NCBI RefSeq assembly: GCF_022614595.1
Contig: NZ_JAJFAU010000008.1
Span: forward strand, 1-64,000
DNA: 64,000 bases
Direction: 5' to 3'
From: Streptomyces sp. CNQ085
GTDB lineage: Bacteria; Actinomycetota; Actinomycetes; Streptomycetales; Streptomycetaceae
The notes below the pieces were generated by a model. The model was not told the origin of the DNA, ran no database searches, and saw only the letters and a program-made list of their open reading frames with translations. Below are positions 17,857 through 26,188 of this stretch, piece by piece. Both the position numbers and the translations under genes were made by a program. Position 1 is the first letter of the stretch, and every line of letters begins with the position of its first letter.

Positions 17857-20213
17857 GACGACACGGAGAGGCTGCCGACGGCGGCCCCTTCGTGGGCTTC
17901 CGTCGCCATCTGCGGGCCGAGGTGGTGTCGGGCGAGGCGGTCTACCTGCTCTCGCCGCGCGGGGTCAGGGCGCTGTACGGCCGGTCCGCCGAGGTGCTCG
18001 CCCCGCTGCTGGACGGCACCCGCACCGTGGCCGGGGTGCTGCGCGAGGCCGGCGCCCTGGTCCCTCCGGACGAGGCGGGCCGGTTCATCGGAGAACTGGC
18101 GCGGGCCAATCTCGTCGGCTACCGGTCCGCTCCCGGCGAGGAGGCCGACGCCTCGGCGTCGGCCTACTGGGAGCTGGCCGGCCTGGACGGCGGCGCCGCG
18201 AGCGCGGCGCTGGCCCGTACCGCCGTACGGCTGGTCACCGTAGGCGGTGTGGACGGCGGCCAGGCCCGCGCGGCCTGCGAGGAGTCCGGCCTGACGGTGC
18301 TGGGCCCGCTTCCCGCCCCGGAGGGGGAGCGGGCCGGGCGGGACGGCACCGGCGACGGCGGGGCGGGCGGGACCGGCGGGGCGGGCAGTAACGTTTTCTC
18401 GCTGGTGCTCTGCGACGACTACCTGGCTCCCGGGCTGCGCTCCGTGGACGCCTGGCATCGCGAGCAGGGGCTGCCCTGGCTGCTGGCCGGACCGTACGGC
18501 CCCGAGCCCTGGGTGGGGCCGGTGTTCCGGCCGGGCTCGGGGCCCTGCTGGTCCTGCCTGGCGCACCGCGTCCGCATCCACCGCCGTTCGGAGGCACCGC
18601 TCCAGCGGGCCATCGGCAGCGACGCGCCCCTGCCGCGCCCGTCGGCCTCCCTGGCGGCCGGCCGGGGGATGGGGCTGCGGATGGCGGTGCTGGAGGCGGC
18701 GAAGTGGCTGGCGGGGGTGCGCGACGAGGGCCAGGGAGCCATCCGCGTTCTGGACACCCTCAGCCTGCGCACCGGCCACCACGCGGTGCACCGGCGCCCC
18801 CAGTGCCCGGAGTGCGGTGACCCGTCGCTGGTCTCCGCTCTGGTACGGCGGCCGGTCGCGCTGGGGCCCCGGCCGAAGGCGGCGCGGGGCGGGAGCAACG
18901 ACCGCGCCCTCACCCCCGAACAGGTCCTGGAACGGTACGGGCACCTGGTCGACCCGGTCACCGGGGTCGTGCGTGAGGTGCGACGGGACACCCGGCTGCC
19001 CGAGGGCCTCAACTCCTTCGTCTCGGGCCACAACCTGGCGCTGGACGCCCACACACTCGCCGACCTCCGCGGCGGGCTGCGCAGCCTCAGCGGCGGCAAG
19101 GGCGTCACCCCGCTGGAGGCCGAGGTCGGCGCCCTGTGCGAGGCGGTGGAGCGCTACTGCGCCACCCGCCAGGGCGACGAGCCCGTGGTGTACGACAGTC
19201 TGCGGGGCCTGGGGGAGCAGGCGATCCACCCCAACGCGTGCCAGCTCTTCGACGAGCGTCAGTTCCGGGACCGCGAGCGCTGGAACGCCACCGCCTCCCC
19301 CTTCCACCAGGTGTGCGCGCCCTTCGACGCCGACCGTCCGGTGGAGTGGACGCCCGTGTGGTCGCTGACGGCCCGGACCCACCGGCTGCTGCCGACCTCC
19401 ATGCTGTATTTCGGCCATCGTTCTTCCCCCGGCTCGGGCGAGCCCCGCGCCGACTCCAACGGGAACGCGGCGGGCGGCAGCCTGGAGGACGCCGTCGTCC
19501 AGGGCTTCCTGGAACTGGTCGAGCGCGACGCGGTGGCCCTGTGGTGGTACAACCGCACCCGCCAGCCCGCCGTGGATCTGGACGCCTTCGACGAGCCCTG
19601 GCTCGCCGGCCTGAGGGAGGTGTACGGGCGGATGGGACGGAAGGTGTGGGTCCTGGATCTCACCGCCGACCTGGGCATTCCCGTGATGGCGGCGCTGTCG
19701 CGGCGCACCGACAAGCCCGCGCAGGACATCGTTCTGGGGTTCGGCGCCCACTTCGATCCCCGGCTGGCGCTGCGCCGCGCGCTGACGGAGATGGGGCAGC
19801 TGGCCGCCTCGGTGGCCCGCGTCGGCGGCAACGGGACCGGGTACGGTGCCGCGCCTCCCGAGCTGCTGGAGTGGTGGACTCGGGCGACCGTAAGGAACCA
19901 GCCGTATTTGGCTCCGGACCAGTCAACAACACCTCTGACCCCCCACGACTACGAGCACACCCCGCGTCACGATCTGTACGACGACGTGGAGACGGCCCGC
20001 TCCCTTCTGGATGCCTGCGGAACGGAACTGCTGGTGCTCGATCAGACACGTCCTGACGTGGGCGTTCCGGTGGTCAGGGTGATCGCTCCGGGGCTGCGCC
20101 ACTTCTGGGCGCGTTTCGCGCCGGGCCGCCTGTTCGACATACCGGTGACACTCGGCCGACTCACGCGGCCGACGGCCTACGAGAACCTGAACCCGATCCC
20201 GCTGTTCGTCTGA
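17853..20213 (+). CDS. Fused E1-like / YcaO cyclodehydratase (TOMM biosynthesis)
   Basis: 786-aa protein with two parts. Residues ~1-360 form an ocin-ThiF/E1-like leader-binding half with a PqqD-like start (EAVYLLSPRGVRALYG) and two zinc-type Cys pairs, PCWSC and CPEC. Residues ~390-786 are a YcaO domain: LPEGLNSFVSGHNLALD, EVGALCEAVERYCA and FLELVERDAVALWWY carry the Glu-rich ATP/Mg-binding motifs. The C-terminus ends NPIPLFV, a partial form of the PxPxP tail of azoline-forming enzymes. Known relatives phosphorylate peptide amides to form azolines or related products. No McbC-type azoline dehydrogenase is present nearby. The partner substrate is probably the 122-aa protein just upstream. Confidence 0.88.
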   Translation: MRRHGEAADGGPFVGFRRHLRAEVVSGEAVYLLSPRGVRALYGRSAEVLAPLLDGTRTVAGVLREAGALVPPDEAGRFIGELARANLVGYRSAPGEEADASASAYWELAGLDGGAASAALARTAVRLVTVGGVDGGQARAACEESGLTVLGPLPAPEGERAGRDGTGDGGAGGTGGAGSNVFSLVLCDDYLAPGLRSVDAWHREQGLPWLLAGPYGPEPWVGPVFRPGSGPCWSCLAHRVRIHRRSEAPLQRAIGSDAPLPRPSASLAAGRGMGLRMAVLEAAKWLAGVRDEGQGAIRVLDTLSLRTGHHAVHRRPQCPECGDPSLVSALVRRPVALGPRPKAARGGSNDRALTPEQVLERYGHLVDPVTGVVREVRRDTRLPEGLNSFVSGHNLALDAHTLADLRGGLRSLSGGKGVTPLEAEVGALCEAVERYCATRQGDEPVVYDSLRGLGEQAIHPNACQLFDERQFRDRERWNATASPFHQVCAPFDADRPVEWTPVWSLTARTHRLLPTSMLYFGHRSSPGSGEPRADSNGNAAGGSLEDAVVQGFLELVERDAVALWWYNRTRQPAVDLDAFDEPWLAGLREVYGRMGRKVWVLDLTADLGIPVMAALSRRTDKPAQDIVLGFGAHFDPRLALRRALTEMGQLAASVARVGGNGTGYGAAPPELLEWWTRATVRNQPYLAPDQSTTPLTPHDYEHTPRHDLYDDVETARSLLDACGTELLVLDQTRPDVGVPVVRVIAPGLRHFWARFAPGRLFDIPVTLGRLTRPTAYENLNPIPLFV

Positions 20214-20260
20214 TTTCAGACGCTGTTCCTCGTCAGTGGCCAGAGTCAGCCGTTGGCCAA

Positions 20261-20266
20261 TATGAT
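20261..20266 (+). promoter_or_regulatory. Possible -10 of the two-component operon
   Basis: TATGAT lies 50 bp before the kinase start in an unusually A/T-rich stretch, followed by TCAAC direct repeats (about 20271-20289). No good -35 was found, which would suit an activator-dependent promoter. Confidence 0.35.
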
Positions 20267-20316
20267 GCGGTCAACTCACAGTTCAACGTGATGACTTCTG
20301 ACCGAGGAGCAGCCAG

Positions 20317-21582
20317 GTGCATGACACCCCGGACAGTGCCTCCTCCTTCCGGGCTCCCGCTCAAGCGGGGGCCCGGAGCGCGTCTCCCCCGCGGTCTCAC
20401 ACGCGCCACCGCGAACTGCCCGCGCCGAAACTGGCCAGGACGATCACGGTCGCCACCCTGCTCTACTACTCGGGGATCTCCCTGCTCAACGTCCTGCGCA
20501 GCGGCGCCGAGCGGAGCCAGGTACTGCTGTGTCTGGGGTGCGTGACCGCGGTCTTCCTCTTCCAGTTCCTGCACGTCTCCCCCCGTGCGCAGCGCTGGTC
20601 CCCGCGTCGCCGCTACGCCACCCTGCTCGCGCAGGCCGTGCTGACCTATCTGCCGTTCCTCCTCTTCGGCCTCAACTGGGGGAGCATGGCCGGCCCGCTG
20701 GCCGGCTCGCTGCTGCTCCTGCTGCCCGGCAGGGTGGCCTGGCCCCTCTCCGGCGTGATCACGAGCACCATGCTGGCCATGACCGTCTCGTCCGGCCTGG
20801 ACTGGGCGACGGTCACCTATCTGACGACCTCGACCATGATGGCGGGGCTGATCCTCTACGGAACGGCGAGGCTGAGCGACCTGGTGGCCGAGGTCCAGGA
20901 CTCGCGGGCTGAGATGGCCCGGATGGCGGTCACCGAGGAGCGCCTGCGGTTCGCCCGCGACCTGCACGACCTGCTGGGGTACAGCCTGTCGGCCATCACG
21001 CTCAAGAGCGAGCTGACGTACCGCCTGGTGCACTCCCGGCCCGACCGGGCGCGCGAGGAGATCGCCTCCGTGCTGGAGGTGTCCCGGCAGGCGCTGTCGG
21101 ACGTACGGCTGGTGGCCAGCGGCTACCGCGACATGTCACTGGCGGCGGAGGCCGAGTCGGCGGCCTCCATCCTCTCGACGGCCGAGATCCGGGCGCAGAC
21201 GGATGTCTCCTGCGGCCGGCTGCACCCGGTCACCGACACCGTGCTCGCGACCGCGCTGCGGGAGGGCGTCACCAACGTCCTCCGCCACAGCAAAGCTCAG
21301 ACCTGCGTGATATCGGTCGAGTCGATGGGGGAGTCCGTCATGCTCCGCCTGGTGAACGACGGGGTGGCCGGGCAGCGCCCGGACCACTCCGCGCACAGCG
21401 GCAGCGGCCTGGGCAACCTCCGCACCCGGCTCGCGGCGATCGGCGGCCGGGTCGAGGCGGGTGTCCGCGAGGACGGCCGGTTCCACCTCGTCGCGCAGGC
21501 CCCCGCCCACCCCGTGGCGACGGCGCATCCGCCGGAGGCCGGGAGGCTGGGCGCGGCGAACGCCGCGAGACCCGCGGCCTGA
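20317..21582 (+). CDS. Sensor histidine kinase (HisKA_3 type)
   Basis: 421-aa membrane kinase of the NarL-partner class. After a ~40-residue cytoplasmic start, four to five hydrophobic spans cover residues ~42-190. The dimerisation/phosphoacceptor segment is EERLRFARDLHDLLGYSLSA with the phosphorylated His in RDLHD. The HATPase domain shows REGVTNVLRHSKAQ (N-box) and GSGLGNLRTRLAAIGG (G-box). It resembles DesK-type kinases. GTG at 20317 follows GAGGAG. It forms an operon with the response regulator 50 bp downstream. The signal is unknown; context suggests control of the adjacent pathway. Confidence 0.93.
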   Translation: MHDTPDSASSFRAPAQAGARSASPPRSHTRHRELPAPKLARTITVATLLYYSGISLLNVLRSGAERSQVLLCLGCVTAVFLFQFLHVSPRAQRWSPRRRYATLLAQAVLTYLPFLLFGLNWGSMAGPLAGSLLLLLPGRVAWPLSGVITSTMLAMTVSSGLDWATVTYLTTSTMMAGLILYGTARLSDLVAEVQDSRAEMARMAVTEERLRFARDLHDLLGYSLSAITLKSELTYRLVHSRPDRAREEIASVLEVSRQALSDVRLVASGYRDMSLAAEAESAASILSTAEIRAQTDVSCGRLHPVTDTVLATALREGVTNVLRHSKAQTCVISVESMGESVMLRLVNDGVAGQRPDHSAHSGSGLGNLRTRLAAIGGRVEAGVREDGRFHLVAQAPAHPVATAHPPEAGRLGAANAARPAA

Positions 21583-21632
21583 CACGAACGCCCGGTCCGG
21601 GGGCCGGGGCATCATCATGGTCTGGGGGACCA

Positions 21633-22247
21633 ATGCTGTCGGTGAAGATCCTGCTCGCCGAGGACGTGCACATGATCAGGGGAGCGCTGGTCGCCCTGCT
21701 GGAGCTGGAGCCCGACTTCACCGTCGTGGCCGCCGTCGACCGCGGGGACCTCGTCCTGGAACAAGCCCTGAAGACCCGGCCGGACGTGGCCGTCCTGGAT
21801 GTCGACCTGCCCGGTGTCGACGGCCTCACGGCGGCGGCCGAACTGCACGAGCGGCTTCCCTGCTGCCGGACCCTGATCCTCACCAGCCTGGGCCGTCCGG
21901 GCACCCTGCGCCGGGCCCTTGCCGCGCACGTCACCGGGTTCCTGCTGAAGGACGCGCCCTCCGACCGGCTCGCCCACGCCGTACGCTCCGTGGCCCGGGG
22001 CCAGCGCGTCATCGACCCCCAACTGGCCCTGTCCGCCTGGGACAGCCCCGACAACCCCCTCTCTCCCAGAGAGCTGGAGGTGCTGCGACTGGCCGCGCAG
22101 GGCGCCGACGCCGCCGAGATCGCCGGCACCCTGTACCTGTCCAAGGGGACCGTCCGCAACTACCTGACGACCATCGTCGCCAAGCTCAACGCCCGCAACC
22201 GCATCGACGCCGTGCGGATCGCCGAGGAGGCCGGCTGGATCCCCTGA
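21633..22247 (+). CDS. NarL/LuxR-family response regulator
   Basis: 204-aa two-domain regulator. The receiver domain has acidic pocket LLAEDVH, phosphoacceptor Asp in VAVLDVDLPGVDG (about residue 53), LTSLG and LLKDAPSD. The LuxR-type helix-turn-helix (LSPRELEVLRLAAQGADAAE, then TVRNYLTTIVAKLNARNR) covers residues ~140-200. It closely follows DesR layout. Encoded with the kinase upstream, converging on the PPTase gene with only 22 bp between. Confidence 0.94.
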   Translation: MLSVKILLAEDVHMIRGALVALLELEPDFTVVAAVDRGDLVLEQALKTRPDVAVLDVDLPGVDGLTAAAELHERLPCCRTLILTSLGRPGTLRRALAAHVTGFLLKDAPSDRLAHAVRSVARGQRVIDPQLALSAWDSPDNPLSPRELEVLRLAAQGADAAEIAGTLYLSKGTVRNYLTTIVAKLNARNRIDAVRIAEEAGWIP

Positions 22248-22269
22248 GCCGCGCGCCGGGCGGAACCGT

Positions 22270-23169
22270 TCACCAGTCCGTCCCGGAGACCGCCGACGGT
22301 GCCGCCGCTCCGAGCAGCGCGTCGAGGAGGCCCGCGTCCAGGGCGGTGCGCACCGACAGGTCGGATGCCTCGCCGAACCCGGAGTCGTGCACGGCGGTGC
22401 CGACGACGTATCCCCCGCCCGGCCCGTCGTCCGGGCAGCCGTCCAGCACGCCGGTGGCGAACGTCCACCCGCCGCCGCCCGCCGGGGTGCCGTCGGGCCG
22501 CACCAGCCGGATGCCCTCCGCGTCCAGGTCGAAGCCGAACTCGGTGAACCGGAAGCGCAGTCCCTGTCCGAGTGCCTTGCTGTACGCCTCCTTGAGGGTC
22601 CACAGCCGCACCAGCGTGGCGTTGCGGTCGTCCGCCTCCCCCTCGTCCAGCCGTGCCAGCTCGTACGGGGTGCAGCCCTGGGACTCCGAGCCGGTGCCGG
22701 CCATCCGGCGGTCCGCCGACTCCACGTCCACCCCGATCCGGCCCCTGCGGGTGATCCCGGCGACCAGCGTCTGGCGGGTGTGGCTCAGGCTGATGTCGAT
22801 CTGGTCGCAGCCGCGCACATACGGCCGCCCGCCGGGCTGGTAGGCCAGGTCCACCTGCTCCGGAGCCGTGTCGATCGCCGCGGCGACCACGTGCCGCAGC
22901 AGCAGCCGGGAAGCGGAGAAACGTTCCTTCATGAGGGGTTGCGACATGGCCTCGTAACGGTGCCAGTCCCGGCCCAGCATCCGGCGCAGCACCGCGTCCC
23001 CGACCGGCGGGCGCCAGTCGGGCAGCCGCCCGGCGACCACCGCGGTCCCCCCGTGCGCCAGTTCCCCCCGGACCCCGTCCCAGGGCCCGAGGGGGCCCGC
23101 GACCTCCAGCAGACCCGGCGTCCCTCCTCCACGCCCCCCGCTTCCCGCGGACCGTGTGGAACGCGCCAT
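22270..23169 (-). CDS. 4'-phosphopantetheinyl transferase (Sfp type)
   Basis: 299-aa Sfp/Gsp-type transferase converting apo-ACP to holo-ACP. Diagnostic motifs are GRPYVRG, ISLSHTRQ, the Mg-binding GVDVES and the helix WTLKEAYSKALGQGL. The start ATG at 23169 lies one base after the stop of the ACP-AT gene, so translation is coupled. It probably activates the discrete ACP (11503) and the ACP domain fused to the AT-like protein. A dedicated PPTase inside the cluster fits its having two unusual carrier domains. Confidence 0.94.
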   Translation of the reverse strand: MARSTRSAGSGGRGGGTPGLLEVAGPLGPWDGVRGELAHGGTAVVAGRLPDWRPPVGDAVLRRMLGRDWHRYEAMSQPLMKERFSASRLLLRHVVAAAIDTAPEQVDLAYQPGGRPYVRGCDQIDISLSHTRQTLVAGITRRGRIGVDVESADRRMAGTGSESQGCTPYELARLDEGEADDRNATLVRLWTLKEAYSKALGQGLRFRFTEFGFDLDAEGIRLVRPDGTPAGGGGWTFATGVLDGCPDDGPGGGYVVGTAVHDSGFGEASDLSVRTALDAGLLDALLGAAAPSAVSGTDW

Positions 23170-23170
23170 C

Positions 23171-24412
23171 TCAGCCCTCCGCCAGTGACGCGGAGAGCGG
23201 ACCGGCGTCCAGCTCGGACAGCACTCCGGCGAGGTCCACCGCGTTGCTCTCCGGCCCGCGGCACGCGGCCAGGCAGGACGGCCCCCGACTGCCGCCCATG
23301 CGGCGCACGAAGGGGGTGAGGACCGCCTTGGGGCCGATCTCGACGACATGGGTCGGAGTCTGCTGGGCGAGTAACTGCCGTGCGGCGTCGGCGAACCGGA
23401 CCGTGGAGGTGATCTGGAGGGACCAGTAGGGGGAGTAGAGCGGCTCGCCCGTGTAGCCGCCCCGCACCGTGGAGTAGAACGGCACCCGCGGCGCACCGCC
23501 GGGCAGCCTCCGGGCCACCGGCTCGAACCGCGGCAGAACCGGCGCCATCAGCGGGGAGTGGAAGGCGTGCGTGACGTTCAGCGGGGTGGCGGCGATGCCG
23601 CGCGCGGCCAGCTTCTCCTGGATCCGCTCCAGGCCCGCCAGTTCGCCGGAGAGCACCGTGGCCTTCGCCGCGTTGACCGCCCCGATGCTCACCCCGGGCT
23701 CGTCGAACAGCAGCTCAGCGACCTCGTAGGCGGGGGCGCAGGTAGCCGTCATCCCGCCGCCGGAGGGCAGGTACTGCATGAACGCGCCTCTCAGCGAGAC
23801 CAGTTGGGCGGCCGACTCCAGCGTCAGCGCCCCGGCGACGGTCGCGGCGGCGAACTCGCCGATGCCGTGGCCCAGCACCCCCACCGGGCACACCCCCGAC
23901 TCCTCCAGTGTGCGGGCCAGGGCGTACTCGACGGCGAACAGGGCGGGCTGGGTGAACGCTGTCTGGTGAATCCGCGCGTCCCCGCTGAGGATCAGGTCGA
24001 CGACCGACAGGCCCGTGTAGGGCAGCAGCGCGTCGGCCGCCTCGTCCAGATGGGTGCGGTAGCCCGTGGAGTGCAGATACAGGCCGGCTGTCATGCCGGG
24101 GTGCTGGGAGCCCTGCCCGGTGAAGACGAACGCCGCGCGCACCCGGCCGTCCCCGCCGGGCCGGGGGTCCCGCAGCGCCAGGTACCGCGCCAGGGCGCGC
24201 ACGGTCGGGTACGCCCAGATGTCGGTGGGTTCGATCAGCGGGCCGTACTTCTCCTCGATGTCGCCGTAGAGGCTGAGCGCGGCCACGGAGTCCAGGCCGT
24301 GCCTGGTGAACGACACGGTCTCCTCCACCGGCCGGCCGAGGTAGTGGGCCAGTCGTTCCGTCAGCCAGTCGGCGTACGCCTGTTCGCGCACCCGGTGGGG
24401 GTGGACGGACAT
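23171..24412 (-). CDS. ACP-acyltransferase didomain, AT nucleophile Ser replaced by Gly
   Basis: 413-aa fusion. Residues 1-85 are an acyl carrier domain with attachment motif RHGLDSVAAL (Ser42). Residues ~90-400 are an acyltransferase fold with GQGSQ (100-104) and HAFHSPLM, the malonyl-type signature. The nucleophile elbow, normally GHSxGE, reads GHGIGE (181-186, Gly183; codon GGC instead of a Ser codon such as AGC). It is therefore unlikely to transfer acyl groups by the usual serine mechanism. Lying between the acyl-CoA dehydrogenase and the PPTase in the FAAL operon, it may serve as the carrier on which a starter acid is loaded and modified, with the AT part as scaffold or decarboxylase-like domain. 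That role is inference. Confidence 0.9.
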   Translation of the reverse strand: MSVHPHRVREQAYADWLTERLAHYLGRPVEETVSFTRHGLDSVAALSLYGDIEEKYGPLIEPTDIWAYPTVRALARYLALRDPRPGGDGRVRAAFVFTGQGSQHPGMTAGLYLHSTGYRTHLDEAADALLPYTGLSVVDLILSGDARIHQTAFTQPALFAVEYALARTLEESGVCPVGVLGHGIGEFAAATVAGALTLESAAQLVSLRGAFMQYLPSGGGMTATCAPAYEVAELLFDEPGVSIGAVNAAKATVLSGELAGLERIQEKLAARGIAATPLNVTHAFHSPLMAPVLPRFEPVARRLPGGAPRVPFYSTVRGGYTGEPLYSPYWSLQITSTVRFADAARQLLAQQTPTHVVEIGPKAVLTPFVRRMGGSRGPSCLAACRGPESNAVDLAGVLSELDAGPLSASLAEG

Positions 24413-24460
24413 CTCGCGCTCCTTTTCAGCGGCTCGAAGGGGGTCGTGGCTCGGGACTGG

Positions 24461-26188
24461 TCAGGCCAGGTCCGTGCCGTAGAGGTCGTAACTGCGCCGT
24501 CCGTGCAGCCGCGCCAGGACCTCGGCGAGCACCCGGCTCTCGCACGCGGCGGGCCGCTCCGGGAGCGGCAGCCCCAGCCGCCGGCACAGGCGGTAGAGGG
24601 CCGCGGTGGGCCAGGCGGGATCGGCGAGGAAGGCTCCGGCGGCCCCGCCGGAGCGCTGCTCCCGCCACACGCCGAGGCAGGCGGCGGCGGCCAGTACCAG
24701 GGCGTACCGGTCTGCCAGCGCGAAGCTGCGCGGGTCGACCAGGGCCGCCCGGTCGTCCGCCCCGATACCGGCGAACGCCGTTCGCAGCTCGTCCAGTTCG
24801 GCGACGAGGGTCCGGGTGAGCGCGCCCAGCGCTCCCCCGTCCCCGGGGGCGTCGGCGGGCGGACCGGAGGAGCCCAGCAGGCCGTCGGTGGCCACCAGGG
24901 TCGCGGCGAGCGGGTCGCTGTCGCCCAGCAGGGCGGCCCGGGACGGGTCCAGCGGCGGCAGGTCGCCGTGGAGCCGGAACAGGGCGGCGGGCGCCTCGTC
25001 ACCGTTGAACCACACGTGCCGCGCGAAGAAGGGGAGCTGCGGGAGGATGCTGACCTGGCGGCCCGCGCTGCCGGCATGCCCCAGCGAGGTGACGGGCAGG
25101 TCGCGCAGCTGCTTGGCGAACATCGCGTACGCGCCGTCCTGGGCGAGGCTCTCCTTGCCCAGGACGGCGGACATCTCGTCCATCGACTCCGCGACGATCT
25201 TCGGTGCCAGGTAGGCGGCCGCGGCGGCGTACGCGCTGGTCTGCCGGGGTATCAGATGCAGTCCGCGGGTGGCCACCAGGGCGAGGCAGTCGCTCAGCAG
25301 CAGATCGAGGAAGGCGCCGGTGAGGACGTCGCGCACATGCTGGACGTCCAGCGGGGAGTGCCCGCCGGCCCGGCGGCGGACCGCGAACCGGGCCACCGTG
25401 CGCAGCGCGGTGTCCGCCCCGGCCAGCACGATGGACGGGATCAGACCCCGGATGAGCAGCGAGGAGCGCAGGGACAGCTCGTAGCCGCCACCGAGCCCGC
25501 CCACCAGCGCCTCTCTCGGCACCGGACAGTCGATGGCCCGCAGGCCGCCGAACTCGGCGCTGCGCATCCCGCTGGTGGAACGCCGGGACAGATCGGTCAG
25601 TCGTCCCTCGGGCGTCTCTGCCCGGTCCAGCAGCAGCACCGAGTGGCTGCGCCCGCCGCCCGCCCCGGAGGTGCGGGCGAAGACGACGAGCCCGGTGGCC
25701 CGCGAGGCGTTGGCGATCACCGACTTGCTGCCGTTCAGCAGGAATCCGCCGTCGACGGGCCGGGCGGTGAACTCCTCGCGGACGAAGTCGTTGCCGTGCG
25801 CCACCTCGTGCCGCACCACGGCGACACGGCGTCCCCGGAGCAGATGCCCGGCCACCTCGGCCCGCTGCCCGGCGTCGCCCCCGATCCAGACGGGTGCGGC
25901 GGCGAAGAAGCAGTTGAGCCCGTATCCGAAGCCGAGCGAGGCGTCCCGGCGGAAGACCGGCCGCAGCACCCGGCCCAGACCGTCCATCCGAGACAGTCCG
26001 CCGCCCAGTTCCACGGGCACGAACTCGGCGTTGAAGCGGTGGGCGTCGAGGACCTCCTCCGCTCCGGCGGGCACCCGGCCCGCCGCGTCGGCGGCCAGGA
26101 TCGCGTCCTGGCCCAGCGGATTGGCCGGGTCGTCCAGCGGGCCGAAGGCGCGCTCCAGCGCGGCGGCGCGATCGTCGTACGCGCCCAT
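24461..26188 (-). CDS. Acyl-CoA/acyl-ACP dehydrogenase family protein
   Basis: 575-aa flavoprotein of the acyl-CoA dehydrogenase fold, longer than the usual ~380 aa because of an extra ~150-residue C-terminal helical region. Core segments are FVPVELGGGLSRMDGLGRVL, GFLLNGSKSVIANA, SGMRSAEFGG and GGYELSLRSSLLIRG. The catalytic glutamate is not obvious. Genes of this type beside fatty-acyl-AMP ligases often desaturate an ACP-bound acid. Start is ATG at 26188, with GTG at 26189-26191 an alternative; either overlaps the FAAL stop, giving coupling. Probable role: alpha,beta-desaturation of the starter acyl-ACP (inference). Confidence 0.85.
   Translation of the reverse strand: MGAYDDRAAALERAFGPLDDPANPLGQDAILAADAAGRVPAGAEEVLDAHRFNAEFVPVELGGGLSRMDGLGRVLRPVFRRDASLGFGYGLNCFFAAAPVWIGGDAGQRAEVAGHLLRGRRVAVVRHEVAHGNDFVREEFTARPVDGGFLLNGSKSVIANASRATGLVVFARTSGAGGGRSHSVLLLDRAETPEGRLTDLSRRSTSGMRSAEFGGLRAIDCPVPREALVGGLGGGYELSLRSSLLIRGLIPSIVLAGADTALRTVARFAVRRRAGGHSPLDVQHVRDVLTGAFLDLLLSDCLALVATRGLHLIPRQTSAYAAAAAYLAPKIVAESMDEMSAVLGKESLAQDGAYAMFAKQLRDLPVTSLGHAGSAGRQVSILPQLPFFARHVWFNGDEAPAALFRLHGDLPPLDPSRAALLGDSDPLAATLVATDGLLGSSGPPADAPGDGGALGALTRTLVAELDELRTAFAGIGADDRAALVDPRSFALADRYALVLAAAACLGVWREQRSGGAAGAFLADPAWPTAALYRLCRRLGLPLPERPAACESRVLAEVLARLHGRRSYDLYGTDLA

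Noticed and set aside
20207..20222. Terminator after the YcaO gene (cgtctga-tt-tcagacg)
   Set aside because: The 7-bp stem with a 2-base loop overlaps the stop codon and is too tight to form a normal hairpin. Not listed as a terminator.
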